Notes: generated from the letters alone by a model not told the origin. A DNA stretch of 64,000 nucleotides from Brachypterus glaber (GCA_958510825.1 OY294044.1:84428895-84492894); one strand, 5' to 3'. Shown: positions 10,307-21,310, counted from the stretch's first letter. Numbers and translations are program-made.

Positions 10307-12751
10307 ATGGGTTTTTTCGATGACGTAAAGAGTGTATATGGTTATGCGGCAGTGCAAGGTTTGAACAAGATACAGAAAACAATGACAAAGATTACTAGTG
10401 GAAAAAACAAGAGAATATTTCTTATTAGATGTAGGAGTTCCAACTTGATCCCAAGACATATCCAACAAAATATAAAGTGTCTCTGGCCACTGTTACCTGC
10501 AAATAATCCATTTATTAAAAAAACTGATTATATTATTGACAATTTAAAAAAATCTATTTTAAATTTGGAAATTGATATAGTTTGTTGGGAACTAAGGGAA
10601 CTTGAAGCTTTATTAAAGGTTGCAATAGAAAATACGAAACAATTTATACCTGGTGCAGTGTTAAATGAGTTTATTAAAATTGAACAGAATAAACAGGAGA
10701 GAAAGTTTTTTGCCATAAAAAAGGATCAGTTAGGAAAAATAAAAAAGATGAACGAAATACATATGCATCAAATGTTGGGAAAAGAAGAGTGGGTACAGAA
10801 TCTAACTAATGTTGAGATACCGAACGAGGTTTCTAAGCTTTTATCTTTGGGTCAGAAATTTGCGCTGGATAGTGAGTGTTATAAATTACCAATTAAAAGG
10901 GTTTTAGCGGATGTGGAATACTGTATCGATAGTTTGCAGATATCATCGAGGGAAAAGGAGCAAAAGAGGGCCAAGATGATAAATATAATTACTAACCATT
11001 TAAATAGAACGCAAAGGGAAAAATACACACCACTTAAGGATCAAATTAAAAAAACAAAAACCTTTTTAAACGATAACCCGGATTTACTTATACTAAGAGC
11101 AGATAAAGGTAATATAACTGTATGTATGGAAAGACAGCAGTATACACAAAAGATGTGCGAGTTATTTAGTAATAATTCTTACTATAAAGTAGTGGAAAGT
11201 GATCCCACCAACTTGATACAAGGCAGAAACAATCGCCTGGTTAAAGAGATCTATGATGAAGGGTATATTGATATTGAAACCAAACAACAATTGACTGTTT
11301 ATCATACACAAACACCCAGAGCCTACGGTCTACCTAAAGTTCACAAAGAAGGTGTGCCACTTCGACCTGTTATCAGTTGTGTTAACTCACCAACGTCTAA
11401 ATTGGCAAAATACATAAACGACATTCTTAACAAGGTTGCTGCCAGTTTTCCATATAATATTAAAGATTCCTTTCAATTGATAGAAAAGGTTAAACAATAC
11501 AAAGTTCCTGACGGTTATTCACTGATTTCGTTTGATGTTTGCTCATTATTTACAAACATCACTAAGGATTCAGTTATTAAATCTATAGAATTGCATTGGA
11601 CAGAAATATCTCAACACACAAGAATACCCTTACATAAATTTATTAAAATTGTAAATTTTATGTTCGATAATAGTTATTTTTCTTACAATGATACTTTTTA
11701 TATACAACTAATAGGAAGTGCTATGGGAAATTCATCTAGTCCAGTTTTCAGTAATTTTGTAATGATTGACCTTTTAAAGAAATTTGTAGATTTGTCAGAG
11801 CTGGAATTTGTTCTACCATTTATGCATTTATATGTGGATGACGTGTTTAGTTGCATACCTGTGGATAAAGTCCAGTTCTGTCTAAACCTACTTAACTCAT
11901 TTAATGATAATATTAAATTTACCCATGAATTGGAGAAAAACAAACGGTTACCCTATTTAGAAGTGGAGATTATTAGAACTGCGGACGGTAGTCTACTTAC
12001 AGACTATTATACTAAACCCTCTAATACTCAAAGAATGTTAAATTATTATTCAAATCATCCTTTAAATCAAAAAATTTCCATGATTAAACAAATGAAAAAC
12101 CGCATTATTAAGTTATCATCACCAGAATTTAAAGAAAGGAATCTCAGAAATTATAGAGACAAACTTGTAATTAACTCATACCCTATTAGTTTAATTAACA
12201 CAGTAGTATTTAACAATAATAATATAAATAACCAGTTAACAAATAACCCTGTAATAACTGGTGATATTACAAATGTTAGGTATTTCAAAATCCCATACAT
12301 AAAAAATCTTGCTCCTATGTTTAAACACTGTCTAGGTAGCGATATCTGCAAACTAGCTTTTTATAATCTTCACACAATAGATAAGTTTTTTAGTAGTGTT
12401 AAGGACAAAATTACTGTTGGCAACCAACGTAATTTGGTGTATCAAATTGCTTGTGGGTGCCAAAAGACATATATTGGGGAAACTTCTCAAAAATTCTCCG
12501 AGCGCATTCACCAGCATGAACTTGATATTGCTAGATTACGGAAAAAATCAGGTTTGTCAACACATGCAATAGAGACCGGTCATACTGTACAGTTTGATTC
12601 TGCTAAAATATTGGATTTTGAAGCTCATGAAGATAAACGCAAATTTTTAGAAATGAGTCATATACTTTGCACACCTAATAACATTAATTTACAGAGAGAC
12701 TACAATAGGTTTAAACAGATTTATAAAAATTTGATACAAACTCACAACTAA
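10307..12751 (+). CDS. Penelope-like element polyprotein: reverse transcriptase + GIY-YIG endonuclease (complete)
   Basis: 814 codons, a usual length for Penelope proteins. The protein nicks DNA with its GIY-YIG domain and copies element RNA onto the exposed end. RT landmarks: the DKG motif (about residue 275), PRAYGLPKVHK followed by LRPVIS, motif A SFDVCSLF (about 407), motif B GSAMGNSSSPVFSNF, catalytic YVDD (509-512), and LPYLEVEI after it. The C-terminal GIY-YIG domain has VYQIACGC (711-718), YIGET (722-726) and an Arg/His segment (ERIHQH). The paired Cys just before YIG and an upstream C...C pair fit the zinc-binding linker of this class. The ATG start lies 7 bp after the copy-junction leader and gives a typical N-terminus (CRSSNLIPRHI). 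No stop or frameshift was seen. The catalytic residues are intact, so it may be active. Confidence 0.95.
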   Translation: MGFFDDVKSVYGYAAVQGLNKIQKTMTKITSGKNKRIFLIRCRSSNLIPRHIQQNIKCLWPLLPANNPFIKKTDYIIDNLKKSILNLEIDIVCWELRELEALLKVAIENTKQFIPGAVLNEFIKIEQNKQERKFFAIKKDQLGKIKKMNEIHMHQMLGKEEWVQNLTNVEIPNEVSKLLSLGQKFALDSECYKLPIKRVLADVEYCIDSLQISSREKEQKRAKMINIITNHLNRTQREKYTPLKDQIKKTKTFLNDNPDLLILRADKGNITVCMERQQYTQKMCELFSNNSYYKVVESDPTNLIQGRNNRLVKEIYDEGYIDIETKQQLTVYHTQTPRAYGLPKVHKEGVPLRPVISCVNSPTSKLAKYINDILNKVAASFPYNIKDSFQLIEKVKQYKVPDGYSLISFDVCSLFTNITKDSVIKSIELHWTEISQHTRIPLHKFIKIVNFMFDNSYFSYNDTFYIQLIGSAMGNSSSPVFSNFVMIDLLKKFVDLSELEFVLPFMHLYVDDVFSCIPVDKVQFCLNLLNSFNDNIKFTHELEKNKRLPYLEVEIIRTADGSLLTDYYTKPSNTQRMLNYYSNHPLNQKISMIKQMKNRIIKLSSPEFKERNLRNYRDKLVINSYPISLINTVVFNNNNINNQLTNNPVITGDITNVRYFKIPYIKNLAPMFKHCLGSDICKLAFYNLHTIDKFFSSVKDKITVGNQRNLVYQIACGCQKTYIGETSQKFSERIHQHELDIARLRKKSGLSTHAIETGHTVQFDSAKILDFEAHEDKRKFLEMSHILCTPNNINLQRDYNRFKQIYKNLIQTHN

Positions 12752-13337
12752 TTTTAGCAGTTTCAAGTGGTATTATTTACATTTATTCAATCGCTCGAGT
12801 ATATTTTTAATAATTCCAAAGTTTTATGTTGTTTTGTAAATTTATTTATTGAAAAGTTGTTATTTGTCCGGCATGGAATTTTTGCCGTAACCTTAATAAT
12901 GGTTTTTGTGTTTTACCGTAACCTTAGATATAGCTTTTTAAACAAAATGTATGGTTCTGTATTGTGTGTAATTAATTGATCATAATACTCTTTAAATTAG
13001 TTTTTATTAACAATGACGTAAATTATTTAGTTTGTAAATTACATGTATCAGCGGTAAGTGTTTTTAACTTGTTTGTTTACCTAAATTTTATTGGTTAACC
13101 TTAAGTTTTCCAAATACTTTGTGTCTAACTAGACAACGGTTGTAGAAATAAATAAATTGACCGGACACTATTTAATTGTCATTTCTGGTTTTGTTTTCTA
13201 TTGTAATGTTTGTATTAACTATATATTTTTTTCTTTGTAGAGCTCTGAAGAAGCATAAATATATTTATATGCGAAACCGGTCAGCTGAAATATTTTAGAA
13301 TTTTATTTTTCCCCTAACCCAAGAAAGTGACTATAAT
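12752..13337 (+). other. PLE distal 3' region / pseudo-LTR
   Basis: Matches 9681-10268 at an offset of 3071 bp, up to the point where flanking DNA begins with the target duplication. It carries the third hammerhead copy. No poly-A or simple-repeat tail is present, as usual for this class. Confidence 0.85.
13237..13287 (+). ncRNA. Hammerhead ribozyme motif, distal PLE end
   Basis: Base-for-base the same as 10166-10216. Having one ribozyme at each pseudo-LTR would let a transcript of the tandem release a unit-length RNA between them (inference). Confidence 0.7.
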
Positions 13338-13348
13338 CTGATATTTTT
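13338..13348. repeat. Right target-site duplication of the PLE insertion
   Basis: CTGATATTTTT, identical to 7382-7392. At the internal copy junction (10268-10280) the corresponding bases differ, so this is flanking DNA and not element sequence. Confidence 0.75.
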
Positions 13349-14290
13349 AGGTTAAGTATGCACCACCGGAGGTGGCTAAACAACGTGTTAAACCCCTTAA
13401 ACTCAAGATCGAAAGTATAAACAGAATGTAGAATTTACAATGTTGTTACTATGTTTAAAAACAATCAGTTAAGAAAATTGTACAAACGGTTTTTAAATGT
13501 GTTAATCGATAGTGCATCAATTACAGATTGTGGAAGTGAATTCCAGGTATTAAAAATGTGATTAAACAGGTATAATTTTCTGCAGTTTGTACGGCAAAGC
13601 TCTTGTTATATTATTCACAGCGCCTGCGCTGGAATAATATTATATGGCTTTTTCGAATTTTCAAAAATTTTCAAAAATGCCCTAGAACAAAAAAATCTGG
13701 GATATAAATTTGTTTCATGAAAAAATAAGAAACTTTTTTTTTAATGTCCGTCTGTCTGTCAGCCTGTCCGTTCGTCCGATGTCACGTTTTTAGTAGACAC
13801 GAGAACTCAAGAACGAATAATCCTATCGACTTAAAATTTTTAGGAAAAATCAAGCTCTATGAGGAGAAGATCCCTCTTGTATTTGAAAGTGATCCCCCTA
13901 AAAAGTTATGGGGGGTTAAACCCTTTAAAAAATCGAAAATGCTAAAAGAAAATTTCGATTTACGTAGTTTTTTCAGGAAAATTTAATAAAAGAAAGAGAC
14001 AAATAAAAAAAAAATATTTTAAAACCTTTTTTTTTCAACAATTATTCGTTTTTTAAAAAAGTTCTTAAAAAAAAAAGTATTTTTTTTGTTATTTTTTTTG
14101 AAAATTATTTTTTTTTTGGGAAATAATATATATAATATATCTTCACGGCTTGTTTTAATTTATATGTGTGTTCTCTTAGGCGGCGGTCGATATTTAAAGT
14201 AAACAGATGACTTGAGTCCTTTGAAAAATTGTTATGAAGTAGTCTATATGACAAGATCAGGGATGAAAACTTTAGTCACAAGTTTGATAT
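13349..14290. other. AT-rich DNA with decayed repeat material
   Basis: An imperfect palindrome at 13597-13640 centres on CAGCGCCTGCGCTG. From 13744 a 'tgtccgtctgtctgtcagcc' stretch with the phrase 'tagtagacacgagaactcaagaacg' follows. Similar CCGTCTGTCTGT stretches occur at 28323 and 62010 and are common dispersed repeats in arthropods. The 80-codon frame beginning there is not considered a gene. Poly-T/poly-A tracts fill 13984-14120. Confidence 0.45.
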
Positions 14291-14470
14291 GGCAATAAAG
14301 CTATACAGCTATACTGCCCTACTACGCTAGAAAGCAGTTACTCCATTTATAGCATAGCAAAGTTTTCATGTCAACTCTGATGTAATATTTTGAAAACACT
14401 GCTATGCGACAAATGGAGTTACTGCTTTCTAGCGTAGTAGGGCAGTATAGCTTGTATTAGCAGTATAGCC
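14291..14470. repeat. Hairpin element with ~75-bp arms
   Basis: Arms 14291-14368 and 14392-14470 are inverted copies sharing, for example, CTATACTGCCCTACTACG and GAAAGCAGT...CTCCATTT. The loop is only about 23 bp. It is read as a small MITE or snap-back repeat. Confidence 0.8.
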
Positions 14471-15522
14471 TTTTTCTGTATCCAAATATCTCGACTTGAA
14501 AGTTTACTCCGACAAAAATGACTGAACTTACACATTATAATATAGTTTATGACATATTTGTTAATTTAATTTGGCATTAAACTGTGCACATGTGGAGAAC
14601 AAAATTTAACAAAAAACATTGATATCTGCTATAAATATTTACTCTAGATTATTAAATTATTATTAATATTCATAAATACCAATATTTAAAATGTTATAAT
14701 TATAACGTACAATTATTTTTGAACGTTAATTAAATTTTGTTTTATTTTTTTACACATTTATTTATTCCCATAACTATTTTGAACATGGAAAAATTGTAAT
14801 TTATTATACAGAGAGTTGGAGAAATTTCAAAAATCATAAAAAAATTATCTCGAAAAAAGAAATAGTATATTAAAATGATAAAATAAAACTATAGTTAACA
14901 CAATAAATGAATTGTGTTATGCAATAACATGTTAACCCAAATTGTGAGATGACAGTAATTTTTTGAACTTTTTCCTTAATTTCTTTTAAATACAGAACAG
15001 AACAGAATCTCCCCCACTGAAGGTAAAAAAATTGTAACTTTATTATAAAGCATATGTATATGTATATGTACATGTATTATATATATAAATTTTTGGCTCT
15101 ATCTCTATTTCGTATATAAAATTTTTAATAAAATATATCAGAAAAGTACGAAAAAAGTGCCATATTTGGACTTTTTAAGGTAGATATATAAAATCTGCAA
15201 GTAATGGGTCGTTTTTATTTAGCAATATTTCCATAGATTTTTCTTTATCTTTCGGATTTTTTTTTTCGGCCTTGAATGCATACAAAAAAACCATGAGCTA
15301 TATCTCAAGATTTCGAGGCTCAAGAATTTTTTCTTTGTCATTTTCGTTTTCAGCGCCCAAAAATACGTGGAAAAAATATAGTCTGGTTTATAAAAAACTA
15401 ACTATATTTTTTTTGTGGTCCTGTGATATTTTACCCAAATCACTTAACTTAATTCTTTGATTCAATTGTTCACGTATCATAACACGACAAACTATTTATA
15501 TATTAATCTTTAATAATTTCGT
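14471..15522. other. AT-rich DNA, no gene recognised
   Basis: Short frames at 14870-15073 and 15272-15460 are A/T-biased. A phrase near 15345 ('ttcgttttcagcgcccaaaaata') reappears at 22697, indicating a shared decayed repeat. Confidence 0.4.
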
Positions 15523-16063
15523 TTAACCCTTGGGCGGGCGCGGTTTTTAGAATTACATGAACGGGCGCGCCACGGTATTTACACCGCATTTAGAAGAAAA
15601 TATATTTTGTGTAGTAAACTAAGACAAATATATTAGGCTTAGTGGTTTTATTAAATTAAAAAAGTAATTTTAAGCATTTTAGGTATTTTAAAACAAATAT
15701 AGGTAAAATGAAGAAAATAATATAAACTTAAATATAAACTTACTCCAGCGGGTGCGCTGGCGGCAAAAAGCAGTCTGGGTGCCATATGCATTTCTGGTCA
15801 GTTGTTATTATGAAATAAATAAAACTTACATGAATGGGCGCGCTGCGGCAAACACACCGCAAATTCGACCTGCTTCCAATCTCAAGTCGGTAACAACTGA
15901 CCAGAAATACACATATGGAACCAAGACTGTCGGTAGGCGGAGCCTATAACCTAAACAAGAAATATATAGACGCACAATATTACAGAGCTTACTATATTTT
16001 AGTTTTAAGAGTAAAATATAAATTTGCGGTTTTTAGCTGCCAGCGCGCCCGCCCAAGGGTTAA
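15523..16063. repeat. TTAA-flanked MITE with GC-rich ends (piggyBac-like)
   Basis: 541 bp from TTAA to TTAA. The first 20 bases (TTAACCCTTGGG then CGGGCGCG) are matched exactly by the reverse complement of the last 20. TTAA target duplication is the hallmark of piggyBac elements. Internal GC-rich motifs such as GGGCGCGCCACGG and GGGCGCGCTGCGG repeat near both ends. A second inner inverted pair (CATTTCTGGTCAGTTGTTA at 15789 and its complement near 15889) lies in the middle. The 65-codon frame inside is not credible as a transposase, so the element is non-autonomous. Confidence 0.85.
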
Positions 16064-16448
16064 AAGATAAAACATTAACATTAACATTAACCTACTGTCA
16101 TTTCACAATGTGAGTTAACATATTATGGCAAAACACGGTCCAAATATACTAAAAATTACAATTTGTAGTTGTTGTATATACACAAACCATTACTTTGCAC
16201 TTCCCGTTTCGCCGAAAATGAACATCGATTTTTACATGGGACACAACTATGTATTGCTTGTCAATTTGTCAAATCTGCAGTGCTTTGAATTGACTTTTTC
16301 GCTTTATTTTTCGTCTAGTATTTAAAAAAAAGTTAAGTAAATTCCGAACTAAAATTAAAACATTTTTTTTACACATTTTTTCTATTTTTTTTATATTTTT
16401 TATGAACTATAGACGACAGTGTTGTTATGTTGGCATGTTGGTAATGTA
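16064..16448. other. AT-rich spacer
   Basis: Begins with a short ACATTA tandem (16075-16092) and holds no recognisable gene or element. Confidence 0.4.
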
Positions 16449-17177
16449 TACAGGGTTATTCAGAAATAATTTCGAGAAATTTAAGAGGACATTCGACGTT
16501 AAAAAATATGAAAAAAAGTTCCTATAAAGGTTGGTCCGGAAATGGGTTCTAAGGTAGCTACGGTTCTTTAAAATTTTAATAAAAATAAAGTTTTTAATTA
16601 ATAAATCTTGTACCCTTTAAGCTAGAGCGACGAGCTTTTGCATATATACTAGTATTAACAAGTGCAATAAGTTTATGTTAATTTATATTTTTGAAGTTTT
16701 CTACAGGCGTTCCTAGACGGACAAAATATGTGAGGCTTAACACATTTTTGCCCTAAGATTTTTTATGATTATTTTTTTGGATTTTTTGTAATAAATTCTT
16801 TTAGTAAAAATACATAAAAAATTTTATATAGTATAACTATGTAGGAGCAACCGTTTTCAAAAAAAAATCAATTAACAGGAAGTAACATTTTGTGCAACTA
16901 AAAATTTTACTTTTTCAAAGGCTATAACTTCTTTAATATTAAATTTAGGTGTTTTGGTGAAGAATACTTTTATGCTTAGTTTTAAGTGACGAATCGCCCT
17001 GCAGCATTAAAATTTTATTGGTGCTTTTTTTGTTCCCCATTCAATATGTCAATCTGCGAAGCGCCGCAGCTCCCTTAGGCCTCATTTCCGGAACAACCAT
17101 TATAGGAACTTTTTTTCATATTTTTTAAGGTAGAATCACCTCTTAAATGTCTCTAACTTATTTCTGATAACCCTGTA
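16449..17177. repeat. TA-flanked TIR element, ends ACAGGGTTATTCAGAAATAA
   Basis: 729 bp. The left end and the reverse complement of the right end agree for about 120 bp: ACAGGGTTAT, TTCAGAAATAA, TTTAAGAGG, AAAAAGTTCCTATAA, then the 'GGTCCGGAAATG' region. TATA borders both ends. A second member is at 36552-37206, and the array at 53161 shares its right-arm motif ('gtagctcccttag...ttcggaccaacc...ataggaacttttt'). No transposase. Confidence 0.85.
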
Positions 17178-17637
17178 TATTTGTTTTATTTTAAATTGCA
17201 AATGACATTGATGTAGCTATTATAATTGCTATATATAGATATAATGATATATACTACAGGATAGCAAGCAATTAACAAAACTATATTATTATTATTATAC
17301 CTAATTGTGATATCATATTACTATTTATATAATACCGATCTATGTTAATAGAATAATATGCCTATGCGTTTTTTCCATTAGTTTATAAGTTATATTTAAT
17401 TAAATAGGCATCAGAAATTATAAATTAATTATGTTAAAAAACAATGTAAACATAACTTAATTAAAAACAATTATAAGAGTCCACCAGGTTAGAAATTAGG
17501 AATTTTAATGTTAAAGTAATCATCAACTTCCGTATATCAAATTTTTTGAAATGTAATCACAATTTTAATATTTATATTTGCGATATTGTAAAAAATAATT
17601 TTGACTTTAGATTTGTTATTAGCGTAACTCCCGTATA
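17178..17637. other. AT-rich spacer, nothing recognised
   Basis: A/T-rich DNA with short ATTATT tracts near 17283. No gene or element end seen. Confidence 0.4.
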
Positions 17638-17683
17638 CTGGTAGACTGCACAGTTTCGGGCTGCTGGCCGTCGTCAGTACCAA
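17638..17683 (-). ncRNA. Hammerhead ribozyme motif, second family
   Basis: Minus strand: stem I TTGGTA with TACCAG, core CTGACGA, stem II region around CCAGCAG (its outermost pair is a C-C mismatch), GAAA, stem III ACT/AGT with loop GTGC, cleavage C, then the stem I strand. It is homologous to the better motif at 26457-26501. Neighbouring bases 17684-17820 match the inner arm of the inverted element there ('caagagtca...cacgctgatt' and 'actactcatactt'). Confidence 0.65.
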
Positions 17684-18902
17684 GAGTCAATTCTGCACGC
17701 TGATTCAGAAAACATTTTCACACTTTTTCAATTTAGAAGTAAGGTCATTATAGATGTATATTTGTATGCCATCTATTTATAGATATAAAAAACTACTCAT
17801 ACTTCTCCTAATCTAGATGTTTTTAATTAAATTTTATAAAAAAAAAATATTCATGTTTTCCATATTGTAACCCTCCGGAGGCCTCCAGGTAATATTGGAA
17901 TATCATAAAAAAAACAAGTAAAAAACAATTTAGTTTATTTAGCTATTTTGAAGTTACTTATTAAAAACAATAATATTTTTTGTAAGGTACTAATTTAGGA
18001 TAGTCTATTCTAAATAATTAAGAGAGAACCATGTAGATATTGTTTGAGACGCGTTCGTGTATCACGTGTGTAAAATAGTAATTTCAAATCATAACCACCG
18101 CAAGTTAAAATAAATTTGTTAATAAAAAGTGTTCTATATAAATTGGATTAATACCTATTTTTAAAAAACATGAGGTATTGTTCTAAACTAACATTATTGT
18201 GAGAATATGCTGAAAAATAATAATAATAATTATAATTAATAATTATAATTTAATATTTCTTAATTATGTATCGATTTCTTGATCTAAATTTTATTGATAA
18301 ATTTTTTCCCATTAATTTACTATTTTTATTTATTAAATAATCTTTTAATCTAAATTTTATTATTTTTTATTTATTTTAATCTAGTTAGGAAAACTAATAC
18401 AAATATTTCAGGGCTACGAACCCCCTCCGAAGATTTTTATCCCTTATCTAGGGTGGCGTAGCGCTGCAGCGCTACGCTATTTATTTCTAAATCATCGAGG
18501 GTCTCGACCCATAAGGTGGTCTTTTTAGCTTCAGCTTCAGTCTTTTCAATAAAAAACTCAATGAGGTTTTATATGTGACCTCGGGGTTTTACAATATTCT
18601 TTCCGCCATCTTATGTAAAATATATTAACCTCAGATTTTTAGTTAGCAACCTTAATCTTAATCCTCTAATCATGATTATTTAAGGCGTTGGATTCGTCAA
18701 TATTAATTAAGCAAAAATACAGTTTTTAAAAACTTCGAAATCTAGTAGGCACAAGTTAATGACCTTTAACCTTGGTCATTCCGAAATTTTAGGAATGTTT
18801 ATAGGATCCCAATGAATAATATTTTGCATGGTTCCCATTATTATCGAAAACAATAGTTTTTTTCGTGGGGACTGCACTTTCTTGCACTGATGTTCACTTT
18901 TT
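17684..18902. other. AT-rich DNA after a ribozyme-repeat fragment
   Basis: 17684-17825 continues the ribozyme-associated repeat. The rest holds no gene. TAAT/AATT simple tracts lie at 18215-18250 and a perfect palindrome at 18456-18477 (listed separately). Confidence 0.4.
18456..18477. repeat. Perfect 22-bp GC-rich palindrome
   Basis: GCGTAGCGCTG followed by its exact complement CAGCGCTACGC. It stands alone in AT-rich DNA next to 'cttatctagggtg'. It could be a protein-binding site or a chance remnant of an element end; nothing nearby decides. Confidence 0.7.
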
Positions 18903-19240
18903 ACCCAACCAAATAAGTACTGTATTTATTTTTTGATTCCTAAACATGACAAATAGCTGTGTTTAACTGCAAAATGCAAAAGTGCAGGAACCAACGAACA
19001 TACCTAATAGTAGTTTATGATACAAGGACAAAATTAGTAGTTTATGATACAAGTAAAAAAATATTTGTTTTTTGACAACAAATTTGAGGTTAGAATTCAA
19101 ATGTCAACAGTTTAAATATCAATCAACAAATCAACGTCGACTATTTTACTTTTGCGGCCTAGGCCGAAAAATTAAACCTTTCGTACATGTTAGTTATACA
19201 GAAATTGGCGCTTTTAGATACAGTTGAATAAAAATACTGT
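18903..19240 (+). repeat. Direct repeat, copy A
   Basis: From 'acccaaccaaataag' to 'cttttagatacag' this segment recurs at 19298-19910 in the same orientation with moderate divergence. Shared landmarks are AAAAGTGCAGGAACCAACGA and the palindrome CGGCCTAGGCCG. It has no coding potential and is read as part of an unclassified dispersed element. Confidence 0.75.
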
Positions 19241-19297
19241 TTTATGAGATACAGAGATTGCCATCCAGGCTCAGAGAGCGAGGTTTACACTTTTCAC

Positions 19298-19910
19298 TCA
19301 ACCAAATAAGTATAGAAGAAAAAAATATGAAAGTCGCTTGCAAAACAAGTTTACACTACGATATTTCAAAAACGCTTTGACTTTTTTTGACTTGAAATTT
19401 GGAACAAAGATTTTATAAGTAGTAAACAAAATTTGTTCCAATTTTCAAGTCTCTATGTTAAAGATTTCTTGAAATATCGTAGTGTAAAGTGGTTTTGCAA
19501 GCGACTTGCATATTTTTCTCTACTATACTGTCTGTTATTTGATTTCCCAACATGACAAATAGCTTTGTTTAACTGTAAAGTGCAAAAGTGCAGGAACCAA
19601 CGAACATATAGTAGTTTATGATAAAAGGACGAAATTAGTAGTTTATGATACGGGGACGAAAAACAGTTTTCTTCAGTGTATCATACCCTATTTTTTATTT
19701 GACTGCCTTGAAATATATTAATAAATATATTTGTATTTTGAGAACAAATTTAAGGCTAGAATCCAAATGTTAACAGTTTTAATATCAACTGAATATTAAT
19801 CAACTTCGACTATTTTACTTTTGCGGCCTAGGCCGAAAAATTAAACTTTTCGTGCAGGTTTATTAAACAAAAAATGGGGCTTTTAGATACAATCTAATAA
19901 AGAAATATTT
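19298..19910 (+). repeat. Direct repeat, copy B, interrupted by a foldback
   Basis: Counterpart of 18903-19240. Its left edge (ACTCAACCAAATAAGTA) is separated from the rest (TACTGTC..., from 19527) by the inverted-repeat element at 19311-19527. This dates that insertion after the duplication. Confidence 0.7.
19311..19527. repeat. Nested foldback MITE
   Basis: Arms 19311-19395 and 19425-19527 are inverted copies sharing, for example, GTCGCTTGCAAAAC and TTACACTACGATATTTCAA. Edges read TATAG...CTATA, so TA target duplication is likely. It sits inside repeat copy B. Confidence 0.8.
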
Positions 19911-20655
19911 TTCTCTCCCACTCAAACAATATCCAGATTTAGTCAAAGGTTTTTGGGCTTATATTATTAAGGATTATATATTTTAATTAAAATATATATA
20001 CTTCTTTTGCTATTGGACTACAAAGAGTAGAATAAGGATAATAAGGAATGTTAATAATATATTAGATATATCATAATTACATTACGTAATATCAGCAGAT
20101 TTTATAATTATCAAGGTCAATTTTATTTTGACGTCTTAAAATACCTTGTCTCGTGATTAAAAATATCTTATTTACCTTTAATCGTAATTAAAATGTTTAC
20201 ATCCTACTATTGAATGACACATATGAGTCTGTGGAATTGTATGTATATCCAAGTCCACTTGTAATTCCTAGATTTCAATTTATGGGTCCTTTCTACAAAG
20301 TTTTTCCAGTCAAAGATGGAAAAAAAATAAAATATGTATGTGTGAGTGAGTTAGACCCGGTTCCGATTGGTTAAAATGCAATTTTTGGCATTTGTAAGGC
20401 TTTTTTATCCAAAAATTCTCGGTTATTAAAAAATATATCGATTTGTGTTTTTTACCATTGTAAAGAGTTGCTAAGTGCCTAACGTCAACTTTTTTCCGTT
20501 TTTTTTTTTATTTTTATTTTTGATATAATATATTTGACTTTGAAAAAGTCCTTGAAGCAAAAAAATAAAAAGAAATCTTAATGTATGTAATTATAACTGA
20601 TGATTTTCTGCTCAAAATTTGGTTTTCAAAGGCGAAATATGTGAGTCATAATACA
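19911..20655. other. AT-rich DNA, no gene recognised
   Basis: No coding region or element end. Poly-T tracts occur near 20500. Confidence 0.4.
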
Positions 20656-21310
20656 ACATAGGGGAGACTGTTGTACCTTGATCATAGTGTATCTTGCATC
20701 ACCCTTCAGTTTCTTGACAGATGCTGCTATCTACGTGACAAAACTGTACTAAGACAATGTTTACTCAGAAGAGTGCAATCAAGCGGGAGAGTGGTTGTCC
20801 ATGTGATACTGTTTTCGAGTAAAATAGAAATACAATTTATTAGCTCAAAAAGTAACAACTTTTGGTTTAACTGTTTAATTTTTTACAAGTTGACGATTAT
20901 TTTTTGTGTTTTAAGTCACATTCTATCTGAATCATTGCCTATTAGTAAGTAATTTGTTATCCAATATTTCAGTTTTAAACAACCTAGAATGTGGAGAAGG
21001 TTACTTTTGGAAAAATGCACCATCATGTACCTCGGATCAAAAAAACGTCCTGTACCACTGATCAATGATTATAGATAGACTTTTCTAGGTTTAAAGTTAA
21101 ATGATTTAGTTAATTAATTTTGAGTAATATTTAATTTACATACCTAATTTTAGTCCAGTCAAATAACAAAAAATTCGTGTGTTAAATTTTAATAAATGTA
21201 CACAGTGGATAGTAACGGAACACTCCTGTTAGTTTTTTACTGGGTTACTTGCGTAAGGGATGTCCGCTATCTTAAATTTTAGGGGTTATCTAGCTAAATA
21301 TGCATCTCAG

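Larger units (their letters stand above)
7393..13337 (+). mobile_element. Penelope-like element (PLE), compound insertion of inverted end + truncated copy + full copy
   Basis: Order: an inverted 160-bp terminal fragment (7393-7552), a 5'-truncated copy (from 7553), its 3' region (9681-10270), a complete copy (ORF 10307-12751), and its 3' region (12752-13337). The two copies are offset by exactly 3071 bp and almost identical. An 11-bp direct repeat flanks the whole block, so it looks like one integration event. Partial tandems with direct or inverted 'pseudo-LTRs' are characteristic of Penelope-like elements, and the RT with a C-terminal GIY-YIG domain confirms the class. Confidence 0.95.

Noticed and set aside
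15752..15949. Frame inside the TTAA MITE as a transposase
   Set aside because: It is only 65 codons, spans repeated end motifs and shows no piggyBac catalytic motifs.
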